DNA of 64,000 nucleotides from Prorocentrum cordatum (Eukaryota > Sar > Dinophyceae > Prorocentrales > Prorocentraceae). Of this stretch, positions 38,587 through 48,997 are shown piece by piece (position 1 is the stretch's first letter; each line of letters opens with the position of its first letter). Location of the stretch: NCBI GenBank assembly GCA_963575745.1, contig CAUYUJ010017779.1:1-64000 (forward strand), given 5' to 3'. A program made the position numbers and the translations under genes. The notes below the pieces were generated by a model. The model was not told the origin of the DNA. It ran no database searches and saw only the letters and a program-made list of their open reading frames with translations.

Positions 38587-39300
38587 CGTACGCAGGAGGG
38601 CCTTATCGTCTTCGTCGTCGACGTCGTCGTCGTGGGTTTTTGTTGCGTCGTCGTCCAGGAACTCTGCGCGATCACGAAGGACGCCGACGACCAGCAAGTC
38701 ACGAACTTTTGCACTCAGTCTGTGGCCCCCGCAGATGGCACGAGCAACGCCAGGGCTTGGTGGACGCGCACCCGCACCGCAAGGCGGCCAGTCGGTGCGT
38801 GCTCTGGCCATGAAGTGGGGTGTCTGGCAGTGGAGTATCTGGCCATGGCACTACCGCCCCACGTCGGCACACCCCTCACACGGTTCGTGGTCCAGAGGAA
38901 GATCTTTCGAGTTAGGAAGCCTCTGCGGCGGTGTCCCAGTTTACGGGCGCTGCCATTCAGAAGCAGACGAGCTCCCCATGCGAGCTCTCTGCCCTTGGAG
39001 ATGGCGTCGCGCGTGCGCGTGGCCTTCCTCCGCGCACCATCACGGGACGTTGCGCTACGCCCAGGATGGCTGGACCAACCTGCGCAGGTCGAGCGCTGAA
39101 TTTCTCGAGGCTAATGAGGCCACGGCCGAGCAGGCGCTCGCGGCCTGGCTTAGGGGCCACGGCAACATTTCGGTTCGCGCAAGCAGTAGGCAGCTCGCGC
39201 GCGCGCTCCCCCCAGTTCGTCTTGTGGGCTTCGCCAACTGCGCGATCGACGCATGCAGGAAAACCGTATCGTCTTCGTCGTCGATGTCGTCTTGGGGCCG
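38587..39300 (+). other. Possible degenerate coding stretch, unassigned
   Basis: Open in several frames. The reading around 38,660-38,770 (QELCAITKDADDQQVTNFC) has a protein-like composition, but no domain is recognised. CGCAGG...TATCGTCTTCGTCGTCGA blocks at 38,587-38,635 and 39,247-39,300 border it as a direct repeat. Confidence 0.2.
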
Positions 39301-39770
39301 TCTTGGGGGCCTCTTGAGCCGTCTTGGGGCATTTGGACTTGGGTTCCTCGGTACTGGACCTGGGTTCCTCGGTGTTGGTATCTCGGGGTCCTTGTGCTTG
39401 GTCGTGGAGCTCCTTGGTATCGGTGTCTCGGGTTCCTTGGTCTTGATTACATGGTTCCTTGGTCTTGGGTTCTCGACATCTATGGCATCTCCCAGGCTTT
39501 GCCTAGAGGCTCCCATCTGTTCACCAATTCAGCGTTCCTCCCAGGCGCTCCCAGGAGTTTCTCAAAAGCTCCCCAAGAGCATCAGAGTCGCTCAGAAGCT
39601 TTCAAAAGCTTGCGAGACGCTCTTCAGAACCTCTCACAAGCTTTCAATAGCCTGTCAGAGGCTCTCGGAGGCCTCGTAGAGGCTTCCAGAAGCCCAGCAG
39701 AAACTCTGAGTGGGCTCGCAGAGGCTATCAGAGGCCTCGCAGAAGCCCTCGTGAGCCTCTTTCGACGATG
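39301..39770 (+). repeat. Degenerate short repeats
   Basis: 39,295-39,330 resembles repeat R (CCGTCTTGGGGGCCTCTTG). 39,345-39,475 is GGTTCCTCGGT-T-TTGG units. 39,500-39,765 is AGAGGCT/CAGAAGC units. No gene. Confidence 0.6.
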
Positions 39771-39860
39771 AATGTGATGATGAATTATTTTTTCGACGAT
39801 GGTGAGGATGATGATGATGTTTTTTTGACGGGCGCCCACGGCAGCCTCGAATGGCAACGC

Positions 39861-40379
39861 TCAGGCGCCGCAGCACGAGCACTTCTTGAATTTCGGCAAC
39901 TGCTTCGAGTGGCAGACAACGCAAAACCGCCGGACACGCCGGCAGGATCCTTGGCCGTACCTCAGCGTGCCGTAGCCGCACCGCGCGCACTTCAGCAGGC
40001 GGCCGCTGCCCTCAGGAATCCTAGACACAAGCTGCTCTGGAGTTTGGGGGGCCCGCCCCGGCCCGCAGGGATGCACGACGTCGTGCCCCTTATCTGGGCG
40101 GCCGTAGTTCTTGCAGCACGCGCAGACCCGCCCATCTGCAGCGTCGGCAAGCTCGAGGCTCTTGTACGCCAGTCCATCCTTGCCGCAGCTACGGTACCGC
40201 CTCATGTAGCAGGTCTGGTAGTAGTTGGACCACGCCACGGCTGCCTTGGCGGCCTGCCCGTTTCGGGCAGCACGGGTCGCAAGCGATATCCAGTCAGGCT
40301 CGTCACGGGCGGGGCCTTCGTCCGGGGCTTGGTATTGTTTCCCCGTGCCGAGGCACAGTCTCATTGGAATTTTTCCCAC
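39861..40379 (-). CDS. Cys-rich zinc-ribbon-like protein, C-terminal part
   Basis: 172 codons on the minus strand. An N-terminal helical half (SLATRAARNGQAAKAAVAWS) is followed by CxxC pairs: CACC, CARC, CVVC and CSCC, compatible with two or three zinc ribbons. It likely continues the upstream 40,361-40,603 reading after a frame change at the GGGAAAAATTCC stretch (about 40,368). It is divergent from the Helitron ORF and overlaps its start via the upstream piece. Family not recognised; its Cys spacing resembles the C-terminal modules of the adjacent Helitron protein, so it may be Helitron-associated. Confidence 0.4.
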   Translation of the reverse strand: MGKIPMRLCLGTGKQYQAPDEGPARDEPDWISLATRAARNGQAAKAAVAWSNYYQTCYMRRYRSCGKDGLAYKSLELADAADGRVCACCKNYGRPDKGHDVVHPCGPGRAPQTPEQLVSRIPEGSGRLLKCARCGYGTLRYGQGSCRRVRRFCVVCHSKQLPKFKKCSCCGA

Positions 40380-40603
40380 TTTCCAGAGTGCGACAGTTTT
40401 GCACGCGCCTTCTGAACACTATCCGCGTCGACGCTGGCAGACAACTGATCGAGGAGCCTGCCTTTATCTGGGAGCGGGAGCATGCTGAATGTTACCGATG
40501 CGTTTCGCCGCAGCGACGCTGGCTTGAGCGCCCGCAAATGCACGCGAGCGTTCCAGTACCCATTATACGGGTCATCGTCCTTAGATGTCCGATGGGTCTG
40601 CAA
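40361..40603 (-). CDS. N-terminal part of the minus-strand Cys-rich protein
   Basis: 80 codons ending LSHSGKWEKFQ. Joined by a one-base shift to the following frame it would give a ~250-residue protein. It overlaps the first 19 bases of the Helitron ORF on the other strand. Coding status uncertain. Confidence 0.25.
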   Translation of the reverse strand: MQTHRTSKDDDPYNGYWNARVHLRALKPASLRRNASVTFSMLPLPDKGRLLDQLSASVDADSVQKARAKLSHSGKWEKFQ

Positions 40604-43600
40604 CTTGGGAGAGCGCCAGCGCTAGAGCAGTTTCGCCCGGACAGGCCGGAGACCTGAAGGAGGTGCCCGACTCAAGGACTGCGCGGGCCCCGAGTCTGGC
40701 GGTGGGCGGCATGGGTAGTCAGGCGGGTCAGAGCGGCGCGGAGAGGAGCGAAGGCCGGGCTGTGAACGCCGACGCAGCCGAGAGATCGGGCGCGGCGCAC
40801 GTGTACCGCGTTCGCGCAGTCGACAACGGGCACGTGTCCGCGGACGTGAGCCGGGGGGGTAGGGAGGAAGGGCTCACGAAGGCGGCAGGTCTCATGAAAG
40901 ACCACCCCACCGTGCCATCGGTCTCTGTGCACGGAGAAACGCTGGAAGGCGAGTGCATCTTCTCCCGTGGTGCCGTGGAGCTGCCGCGTGCACATTGCGC
41001 TTTTCGAGGGTGCGGGTGGCGGGGATCCAGCGAAGCGGAGCTGCGCGCACATGTGCTGGGCGAACATCGCGAGGCGTTGCGGCATGTCGCGGAGACGCTC
41101 GCGTGCCATGACGAAGACGAAGCCAAACGGAGTGAGACGCAGTGCTGGTCAGCGTACTACGAGGCGATCGCCTGGAAAGTGCGCGAGGGGGCGCCTCTCG
41201 CTTCACTGGCGATCGATCGTCGATGCCTACGCGAGTATGCGCGAAGTCTGGGAGAGGACGCCGTTCAATCTCTCGTTTGCATGGTGCGCGCGCGGAAGTT
41301 CCCCCGCCTGGAGGGCCGAAAGGGGAACCCGATTGAATGGCGCGCGGCGACGGCCAGCGGGGGCGGATTTTTCGGTCTCCCCGACGCGTTCGTGAGAGAC
41401 AACATGACGGTGGACTCGTACCTGGAGCGGTTCGGCGAAGTAGATGGCGCTGGGGAGGGGAGCAGTGGCGTGCACCTTCGAGACCGCATGGACGAGTTCG
41501 AGGATTGGCACGTGTGCGTGCCATCAGGAGACGGGCCCACGACGCACGCCGTGAATAGTGCATGCACCGGTTGTGAAGCCCCGTTGTGCGGGGAGTGCGG
41601 GAACGCGATGGCCGGGCCCCATGGCGAAGCGGCGCTCCCTCCTGCGTCGCTGGCCAATGACATGATGGCCTTTTATTCGCCAGAAGAGGTGTTCGGCGCC
41701 AAGGTTACGGTATTGGAAATGATTTGCGCGTCAGTGTGCATAACGTCGATGGTGTGTTTTACGCTGGAGAAGCGGTACCGGAAGGATCGGGATTTCGACA
41801 TGGAAGCGGGCGGCAACGAGGTCCGCATGGCGGCGCGCGGAAACGCCACTTCGTTCCCGATGCCGTGGGCGGATCTGCTAGCACAGTTGAGCGCAGCGGA
41901 CGCAACTGCCGCGGAGAGGCGCGCGCCGCCGGTGCCGCGCACAGGTGCGGAGCTGGCTGGGATCGTGTCTGTGATACTGAAGTCTGGCGGCGACGACGAT
42001 ACGGCTGCAAGCCTGGCCAAGTTCGTGCACCAGGCGTTGGTGCGTAGGAAGGTGGTCGTGGATCTGATTCAGGGAGCGAAAGCGCGGGGGCATCGCGCGC
42101 ACCGACACGTGGACATGGAGGAGGTTCGGAAGAGGGCAATGGAACTGCCAGAGGAAGGCGTGCCCCCGGAGATCATGCGCCTGGTACCCCTGGATGATGC
42201 CCTGGACAAGATCCAGATGCAGAAGGCCGCGACGCCCGTTCCGAGGCCCGACGGAGTAAGGGAGGCGGCAGATATTTTGGAGAGCACGAAGACGAACGCC
42301 GTGGTATGTGAGAAGAGCAGCTTCGACGAGGGAGATATCAATGCGCAGCGGATCGAGGCCGTGCGAACCTTCGTGCAACGGCTGGATGAGGAGCGCGCGC
42401 ACGGCGATGCGAACGGGACGTCGGATTCCAGCGAAGAAGAGGGCGGCGACGGGACGACGGAACGGGCGCGTAAACGCGTTCGCGTCCGCGAAGGGGCGGG
42501 CCCGGGGGCGGAGCAGACGTCGCGGGAGGCGGCGGAGCGCGTCATGCTGGAGCAGGCGACGACCGAGGGGAAGCGCGTGGACCGCCTTCGCGTGCGCACG
42601 GGAAACGTTATGATGGATCAGTTCGAGCCCTGGTACTTTGGCGTCGCGTTCGCGTTTTTGTTCAAGTACTGCACGGGGATGCCAGATGGCCCTGAGTTCA
42701 TGAAGCGTCCGCGTCATCGCAGGGGGAATGGGGCGCCGCGTGTAGAGCTGCCACTGTGGGTGCGGATTATGAGTCGTCGCGTCGAGAGCCAGTTGTGTCG
42801 CGATTGGCATTTCGGGCTCGTGTCTTGGAACCTCGTGTTCCGCTCGGCGGTGAACCTGGGCAGGACGTGGTTCACGTACGTGGCACCGAGCGCCACGGGC
42901 GAGGTGGAACAGCTGACGCCTGAGCAGATCGGCGAAGGCGCCAAACAGATTTACCGCGCGCTAGACATGAAGTACGTGGACATCAACGGCAGAAAGCAGA
43001 AGGTCAAGGGCGACATGACGAAAGTTCGGCACGTGCCAAATCTGGGGAAAGCCGCACACAAGCTCCTCACACACATTGAGCACACGTCGCGGCGCTTGCC
43101 AGGTACACAGGAAGCTCGTCGTGTAATGCGGTTTGAGACGAACGCTCTTCGAGTCCGGTATGGCGTTCCAATCTTCGTAACTTTTTCGCCCGACGAAGGC
43201 CACAATCTGCTCATGCTCCGCCTGTCGCGCACGCGAAGACAGGACCCCGTGCGCGCGGCAGCAGAAGATCAGGCGCAGTCACGAGTGGCGGGGGATCGGG
43301 AGTGGCCGCGCGTAGCCCCCGACGTCGACGAGGCTCGCCTCGGTCTTCCGATGGATGCAGCACGGGCAGGAGTGCCGTCGTGGGCCGAGCGCAGACGCCT
43401 ACTCGCGCGTGATCCCATGGCTAGCGTCGACGGCTTCCGCATCATAGTGGACGCGACGCTCCGGCACCTCTTCGGTCTGCGGACTTGCCCGAACTGCCCG
43501 CGATGCAATCACGCACAGGATGGCATCCATTGTCAAGACCTGTTCGGAAGTAACGCGATGCCCGGCGGGGGCGCCTTCGGGCGCGTTGATGCCTACTACG

Positions 43601-46600
43601 TGTCCATCGAAGCGCAGAAAACCTCGGGATCTCTGCACGCGCACTGCCAGGTATTCATACAGTGCCTCCACCAACACACTCCGCTCGAGCAGGTGTTCAA
43701 AATCGTCCGTCAGGACGTGCACGACCGCGGGAAGAAGATCATGGAGGGGTATTTGGAGTATAAGAGCCGCGTTTGTCGGCAGGTTTATTCAGAGCAGGTG
43801 TCGACGACGGAAATCGATCGGAGGCTGGAGGAGGCCGAGAAGGCGTGGCCGGAGTTTAAAGTCGAGGATGGGCTCTTAGGCAGGCCCGCGTTTCAGACGC
43901 GCACGCTGCATCCAGAAGCATCGCAGACGCAGGCTCGGCAGGACGCTGTGGCATGGGAGAAAGCGTATCTCGACGAGGACGTACAGTACTTACAGGAAAG
44001 AAAGCAGAACCACGTCCATCTGAAGAACGAAGAGACTGGGGAGCGAGTACCTTTACCAGCGTGCCGTCGAAAGGACAACCCGAAGTTGTGTAAATCGGAT
44101 TTCCCGCGCACGGCGCAAATCATAGGCCGCGCTATCGTCGTGTGTCCGGGGCAGGCGGTGGCGTTGGACATACCGAAGGCAGGGCGTCGGAATCGAGTTG
44201 GAAGCCTCCACGGGCCGATGAATCACGCAAGCCTGAACGGCACGCATCCGTGCATGTTGTCTGCGCAGCGGTTCAATTCGGACGTGCAGCTGCCGTATCG
44301 GTTCCCCATCACAGGGGTATGTTGCACGTGCCGGAAAGCTTGCGACAGGAAGCTCGACGATGCAGCGATCATCAGGGCTGCGCAGGTGGCGCAAGACGCA
44401 CAGGCAGGATACGCCTGCGACTACTGTACGAAGCGGCAGCCCATGGCTTTCCACGAGGTGAAAGAGTGTTGCAAGGGAGTCGAGAAGCTGGGCAGGCATA
44501 TTCAGGGCGAGAACGTGAATCGGATCGGTAAGCGGGTAGCGAACCGGATTCTGAGCGATGCTTACGGCAAGGGCATTGTGCGAGGACAAGTCGAATGTGC
44601 AAACCTGAGGGCCTTCGCGCGAGAGGGCGACGTGACTGCTGCGGAGTCATTGAAGTCGTGCGAGACGACAGCCTTTTACGGCCGCGAGTACGTTGACTTG
44701 GTCGAGCGCTTGGCAGACCGTGCGGCAGGAGGTCGCAGAGCGCAATTTGCCGAGGTGGACATGCGGCAGAAGAGACGCCGGAAGGTGACTGTTCGAGATG
44801 TGGGCATGTTGTATGGGCTGCGGCCGAAGAGGTCCGACGTGTGGCATTTATCCCCATATGAGTTCGCAACGTACTGGACGCCGGTGTTGCTGTCGTACCC
44901 GACGCGAGTCGCGGATGCAGAACACCCACGCCATCATGCAGTCTTGACGCAGTTGGGCAAGGACAAACTGCGTGAGAGGCGAGGGGACGTGTGTCTGGAG
45001 GAGGATTTGGTGCCCGGGGTTGACTACGCGGTGAAGGATGACGGAGGCAACGATTGGGTTCCGTATCCAGACACCGAAGGGTGCGCCCACATTCGCCACG
45101 CGTGGGTTCTCAAGCGGAATAAAAGGCCCATGGCACCAACCTTTTTCGGAGCGCCCGTGCCGCGCGGACGTCCAGGGGAAGCGGAGAGGTCGGCGCGCAT
45201 TGTCATGACGTACTTCCACCCGTGGACTCTGAGGCCCGACGTGGCGGACGAACACGTGGTGTTCGCAGGGAACCTGCGCGGTGAAGCGTCGACGTGGGAT
45301 GCAGCCATGGCGGCGTGGCTGGATGGCGGAGTGCAGACGAAGGAGGCCGCGCGGTACGTGGGGAACTTCCTGAGTGTGCATCGCGTCCGGCCACGCGATG
45401 CTGGCGAAGAAGAAGAGCGGAGCGACGAAGACGTGGGCGATGTTGAATTAGACGTGGGCTTCGAGCAGCTCGACGAGGCGCTGAAGTCGCGCGTGGGCGG
45501 GAAGCGACGAAAGGACGGGGACGGAGACAGCACCAGCGGGGAGGAGGATGCAGACGCTGGCCAGGGAGCTGGAGGCACGTCGCGCTACGACAATTCAAAA
45601 GGGGGCGTGGAGGTAGCGCAGCAGGCGCGGGGTCTTCGGGACGGCGAAACGCCGCTCAGCGAGGTAACAGGCTCGTGGCCAGCAGAGCAGGCTTGTGACC
45701 TGGAGATGGTGCTGCGAGAAGCGCGGAAGTCTCGAAATAAAGAGTGTTCGATGGCCGACAGGGTGGCAGACGCCGAGGGGGGAGTCGTTGTCGCGGGCGC
45801 GGCGGCCACGTCGGAAGACGTGGCGAGATGGCTCGCGGACCTTGAGTTCCGGGTGGACAAGGACACGGGGCGGCGCGCAGTGAACGCGAAGCAGTTCGAG
45901 ATGGTGAAGAAGGTGGCGCGCCGAGTGATGCAGGAGATCGATGGCGAGGGAATGGATGAAACGGCCATGGGGGACCCTCTGCAGTGGTGCATGCACGGGG
46001 GCCCTGGAACGGGCAAATCACACGTGTTGCGCATCCTTCGCCACGAGCTGTTCGAGGGGTTGATGAAGTGGAGTATCGGGGTGAACTTTCAAATCACCGC
46101 CCTGCAAGCCGTCATGGCGCAGTTGCTAGGAGGGGACACCATCCACCATGCGTGCGGCATACCAGCTATCAAGCGTGGAGAAGAGAAGGGGGAAGATGTG
46201 AAGTTGCAGTACGAGACTGCTAAACGCGTGCTCCAGTGGCGGTGGTTGTTCATCGACGAAATCAGCATGGTGAGCGCCAGGCTCCTGGCAGAAGTCGACG
46301 CGAAACTGCGAGGGGTCATCCGGGATGTGGGCACCACGAAGCGCGGAGACGGAGGCGTGCCGCGCCCGTTCGGCGGTTTGAACGTCGTGCTGAGTGGTGA
46401 CTTTTGGCAACTGGCCCCCCCCGACGGAGGCTTCCTTGCGGACGTCCCCACCGAACGCATCTCGGCGGCGCGCAAGTACACATCCCTGCCACCTGTGCTT
46501 CATGGTCAATCTCTACTTTGGGGTGGGGCCGAGTGCGGCGTGCAGGGCGTGACCGAGCTGGAGGAGTGCGAGCGGTGCGACGACGCCTGGCTGAAGGAGG

Positions 46601-48867
46601 TGCAGGAAGAATTCCGTGCAGGGGTGCTGTCGGCGAACGCGCACGCGTTCTTGCACGGCAAGGACACTGTGACGGGGAGCTGGCTGCACGGAGACGTGGG
46701 TTGCCGCAATCGGGCATGCCGGAAGTTGTGCGACGGCGCGCAAGGTGAAGTGGCGGGTGCAGCAGGTCAACGTCGAAGACGCACGACAACGACGAAAGAG
46801 ATCCGCCAACAGGAGTGTCAGGTGTGTAGAAGGGAACGTGCGCGGCGCCGTCTGGTGGTGGATGGCCCGGACGACCCGCGTTTGCAGTCGGAGAAGTTCC
46901 TCATTGCCCCGGGCGTGTTTCCGAACAACGACGTGAAGTATGAAGCCAACAAGCTCCGAGCGTCGCAGTACGCGCGCAGGCACGGGAAGCCGATGGTGTA
47001 CATCCCTGCGCGGGATACGCCGACGCCGGAGGCGCTCCGCGAGCGACCAGATCTGCCGCAGCAGAAAATGGCATGGCTCCAACGACACGACAAGGAGAGC
47101 GGAGACCTGTACGGCTTCTTGCCCATCGCAGAGGGCATGCCAGTCGCTCTGACTGATCACATCGATCGCAGCGAGGACAAGAACCTCCTGCGCGGTCGCG
47201 TCGGCCGCGTTCAGTCTTGGGTTTGCGACGGGGACGCAGAGCACGATCAGGTCACGCGGGGGGGTGAGACCATTCTGAAGAAAACCCCGAAAGTGATTTT
47301 TGTATTGTTCGATGAAGGCGACGACGGAAAGGGCGGTCGGAAGCCGTGCAAGTGGACGATCGGGGGATTGAGGACGCCTGGCTTGCACCCGGTGGTTCCG
47401 CAAAAGAAGGAGTGGTTCGTGGACAAAGGTCGTCCGCGCCCGCGGCTGAAGGTGAAAAGGCGTCAGTTCCCGCTGGCCCCAGCCTTCGGCGTGACGGCCC
47501 ATGCGGCGCAGGGGCAAACTTTTAAGGAGGGTGTCATAGTGGACCTGAGCATCGGCGGGGGCACGTCACCTCTGTCGAGCTACGTGGCACTGACGCGGGT
47601 GCAGCGCCGTGAGGACATGCTCATCTTTCGCCCCTTCGACATTGCGCCGTATCAGAAGAAGGGCGAACGGAAGGGCCCAGGCTTGTTGCTGCGCACGTTG
47701 CGCGGAGAAGACTTGGACTGGGAGGCGATAGAGCTGGAGTTCATGCCGTCTGGCAGGTGCGCGGTCTGCGGGTGCACGAAGCACAAGAACATGTACCCAA
47801 CGGTCGGGCAGTGGAGCCGCGCAGATGGGCTCCGCGTGCGCAGCGTGTGCCTGGAAGATAAGAAGAGGTCCGGCACGCCGTGGCAATGCATGGAGTGTGG
47901 TCTATGGAAGTGCCAGGAGGCGTTCCACGCGTCACAGCACCACCCGTCGAAGTTGACCACGCGGCGTTGCGTGGACTGCCCCGAGAGACGGAGTTGCCGC
48001 GCGTGTGATGGTCGGAAGTACGAAGAAGCGTTCGCGCCGTACCAGTGGGACCTTGCAGGGAACAGCCGGTGCAGAGGGGGGATGTGCAAAGAGTGCGAGG
48101 AGCTGAAGACGCACCTGACGTGTTCCCGCTGCGGCATGGAGAAGTTGGTGGACGATTTTGCGAGGATTGAGAGGAACGCAGAGGAGCGGAAGTGCAAAGC
48201 GTGTAAGAAATCAATGAGAGAGGAAGAAAGACAGCGCGCCGAGGAAGGGAAACGGAGGGTATGCTCGAAATGTGGGGAGTCGAAGAGTAAGGCGGAGTTT
48301 TCCGCTCACACGTGGTGCATCGCCTCCAAAGAGACCATTGCATGTACCCAGTGCGTCCAGGATGCGGCCGCCCAACGGGACTCGGCGGCGAGGAAAGACG
48401 TGAAGGCCTGTGGTGTGTGCGAGGTGGCGCAACGGCGTGATTTCTTCTCGCAAAAAATGCGGAATGGAGTGGCCGATCGTGACCGCAAATGCATGCGCTG
48501 CGTCAACGCTGGGGCTGCACAGCGGAACACAGATGCGAGGAACGACGTGAGGGCCTGCGTGGTGTGCGAGGTAGCGCAGCGGCGTGAATACTTTTCGAAT
48601 TGGATGTGGGAGTGCGCGGGAGACCAGCACCGCAAGTGCAAGCGCTGCATCGATGGCGCAAAGCTGGAGCGAGGGAAGTGGACATGTGTAGAATGTAAGG
48701 GCGCTTTCGGGAGGGAGCACTACAGCAACTGGTTGGCTGGACGATCGACGCAGAAGGCGAATGGGAAGCAGAGGTGCAACATATGTTGTGCTGGCCAAGA
48801 GCGCAAACGGAAGGAAGTCGCCGAGCGGACCCATGCGTCGGTAACGAAAAAGCATAAGGCTGGATAG
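40585..48867 (+). CDS. Helitron Rep/PIF1-like helicase with C-terminal zinc-finger array
   Basis: 2760 codons from an ATG directly after an in-frame TAG. Order: C2H2-like finger (CAFRGCGW...HVLGEH, about 138-161); CTGC/CGEC pairs (about 326); Helitron-like N-terminal region (about 690-900, FVTFSPDEGHNLLMLRLSR); HUH-type motif in GSLHAHCQVF (about 1016) for nicking; a Y-x3-Y-x2-K stretch (YACDYCTKR, about 1275), candidate catalytic tyrosines. The PIF1-like helicase has Walker A GGPGTGKS (about 1805), Walker B FIDEISMVS (about 1889), VVLSGDFWQLAPP, GVTAHAAQGQTF and a final SYVALTRVQRREDMLIF. Residues 2390-2740 hold about eight C-x2-C modules, two of them near-identical (ACxVCEVAQRR). The enzyme would nick, unwind and transfer single-stranded element DNA. 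No stop or frameshift, in contrast to its neighbours. Confidence 0.88.
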   Translation: MSDGSATWESASARAVSPGQAGDLKEVPDSRTARAPSLAVGGMGSQAGQSGAERSEGRAVNADAAERSGAAHVYRVRAVDNGHVSADVSRGGREEGLTKAAGLMKDHPTVPSVSVHGETLEGECIFSRGAVELPRAHCAFRGCGWRGSSEAELRAHVLGEHREALRHVAETLACHDEDEAKRSETQCWSAYYEAIAWKVREGAPLASLAIDRRCLREYARSLGEDAVQSLVCMVRARKFPRLEGRKGNPIEWRAATASGGGFFGLPDAFVRDNMTVDSYLERFGEVDGAGEGSSGVHLRDRMDEFEDWHVCVPSGDGPTTHAVNSACTGCEAPLCGECGNAMAGPHGEAALPPASLANDMMAFYSPEEVFGAKVTVLEMICASVCITSMVCFTLEKRYRKDRDFDMEAGGNEVRMAARGNATSFPMPWADLLAQLSAADATAAERRAPPVPRTGAELAGIVSVILKSGGDDDTAASLAKFVHQALVRRKVVVDLIQGAKARGHRAHRHVDMEEVRKRAMELPEEGVPPEIMRLVPLDDALDKIQMQKAATPVPRPDGVREAADILESTKTNAVVCEKSSFDEGDINAQRIEAVRTFVQRLDEERAHGDANGTSDSSEEEGGDGTTERARKRVRVREGAGPGAEQTSREAAERVMLEQATTEGKRVDRLRVRTGNVMMDQFEPWYFGVAFAFLFKYCTGMPDGPEFMKRPRHRRGNGAPRVELPLWVRIMSRRVESQLCRDWHFGLVSWNLVFRSAVNLGRTWFTYVAPSATGEVEQLTPEQIGEGAKQIYRALDMKYVDINGRKQKVKGDMTKVRHVPNLGKAAHKLLTHIEHTSRRLPGTQEARRVMRFETNALRVRYGVPIFVTFSPDEGHNLLMLRLSRTRRQDPVRAAAEDQAQSRVAGDREWPRVAPDVDEARLGLPMDAARAGVPSWAERRRLLARDPMASVDGFRIIVDATLRHLFGLRTCPNCPRCNHAQDGIHCQDLFGSNAMPGGGAFGRVDAYYVSIEAQKTSGSLHAHCQVFIQCLHQHTPLEQVFKIVRQDVHDRGKKIMEGYLEYKSRVCRQVYSEQVSTTEIDRRLEEAEKAWPEFKVEDGLLGRPAFQTRTLHPEASQTQARQDAVAWEKAYLDEDVQYLQERKQNHVHLKNEETGERVPLPACRRKDNPKLCKSDFPRTAQIIGRAIVVCPGQAVALDIPKAGRRNRVGSLHGPMNHASLNGTHPCMLSAQRFNSDVQLPYRFPITGVCCTCRKACDRKLDDAAIIRAAQVAQDAQAGYACDYCTKRQPMAFHEVKECCKGVEKLGRHIQGENVNRIGKRVANRILSDAYGKGIVRGQVECANLRAFAREGDVTAAESLKSCETTAFYGREYVDLVERLADRAAGGRRAQFAEVDMRQKRRRKVTVRDVGMLYGLRPKRSDVWHLSPYEFATYWTPVLLSYPTRVADAEHPRHHAVLTQLGKDKLRERRGDVCLEEDLVPGVDYAVKDDGGNDWVPYPDTEGCAHIRHAWVLKRNKRPMAPTFFGAPVPRGRPGEAERSARIVMTYFHPWTLRPDVADEHVVFAGNLRGEASTWDAAMAAWLDGGVQTKEAARYVGNFLSVHRVRPRDAGEEEERSDEDVGDVELDVGFEQLDEALKSRVGGKRRKDGDGDSTSGEEDADAGQGAGGTSRYDNSKGGVEVAQQARGLRDGETPLSEVTGSWPAEQACDLEMVLREARKSRNKECSMADRVADAEGGVVVAGAAATSEDVARWLADLEFRVDKDTGRRAVNAKQFEMVKKVARRVMQEIDGEGMDETAMGDPLQWCMHGGPGTGKSHVLRILRHELFEGLMKWSIGVNFQITALQAVMAQLLGGDTIHHACGIPAIKRGEEKGEDVKLQYETAKRVLQWRWLFIDEISMVSARLLAEVDAKLRGVIRDVGTTKRGDGGVPRPFGGLNVVLSGDFWQLAPPDGGFLADVPTERISAARKYTSLPPVLHGQSLLWGGAECGVQGVTELEECERCDDAWLKEVQEEFRAGVLSANAHAFLHGKDTVTGSWLHGDVGCRNRACRKLCDGAQGEVAGAAGQRRRRTTTTKEIRQQECQVCRRERARRRLVVDGPDDPRLQSEKFLIAPGVFPNNDVKYEANKLRASQYARRHGKPMVYIPARDTPTPEALRERPDLPQQKMAWLQRHDKESGDLYGFLPIAEGMPVALTDHIDRSEDKNLLRGRVGRVQSWVCDGDAEHDQVTRGGETILKKTPKVIFVLFDEGDDGKGGRKPCKWTIGGLRTPGLHPVVPQKKEWFVDKGRPRPRLKVKRRQFPLAPAFGVTAHAAQGQTFKEGVIVDLSIGGGTSPLSSYVALTRVQRREDMLIFRPFDIAPYQKKGERKGPGLLLRTLRGEDLDWEAIELEFMPSGRCAVCGCTKHKNMYPTVGQWSRADGLRVRSVCLEDKKRSGTPWQCMECGLWKCQEAFHASQHHPSKLTTRRCVDCPERRSCRACDGRKYEEAFAPYQWDLAGNSRCRGGMCKECEELKTHLTCSRCGMEKLVDDFARIERNAEERKCKACKKSMREEERQRAEEGKRRVCSKCGESKSKAEFSAHTWCIASKETIACTQCVQDAAAQRDSAARKDVKACGVCEVAQRRDFFSQKMRNGVADRDRKCMRCVNAGAAQRNTDARNDVRACVVCEVAQRREYFSNWMWECAGDQHRKCKRCIDGAKLERGKWTCVECKGAFGREHYSNWLAGRSTQKANGKQRCNICCAGQERKRKEVAERTHASVTKKHKAG

Positions 48868-48891
48868 GTGCCTCCGATTCCGAAAAGAGCA

Positions 48892-48909
48892 ACGACGAAT
48901 GCTCGTCGT
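48892..48909. other. Perfect hairpin 25 bp after the Helitron stop codon
   Basis: Stem ACGACGA/TCGTCGT with loop ATGC. It could be part of the 3' end of the transposon or a transcript structure; no CTRR follows within 20 bp. Confidence 0.4.
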
Positions 48910-48997
48910 AGTCGTGAACCCAGTCGCGGAGAGAGTATTAGAGGCATGCTGCCGAATATTGAGAACCGTGATAGCCTCAACATGTGGATCGGCTAAA

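Larger units (their letters stand above)
40585..48909 (+). mobile_element. Helitron-type rolling-circle transposon (coding core)
   Basis: Defined by the Rep/helicase gene. Termini were not identified: no clear 5' TC or 3' hairpin-CTRR end is seen, so the extent is that of the ORF plus the hairpin just after it. The uninterrupted frame suggests recent activity or purifying selection. Confidence 0.65.
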
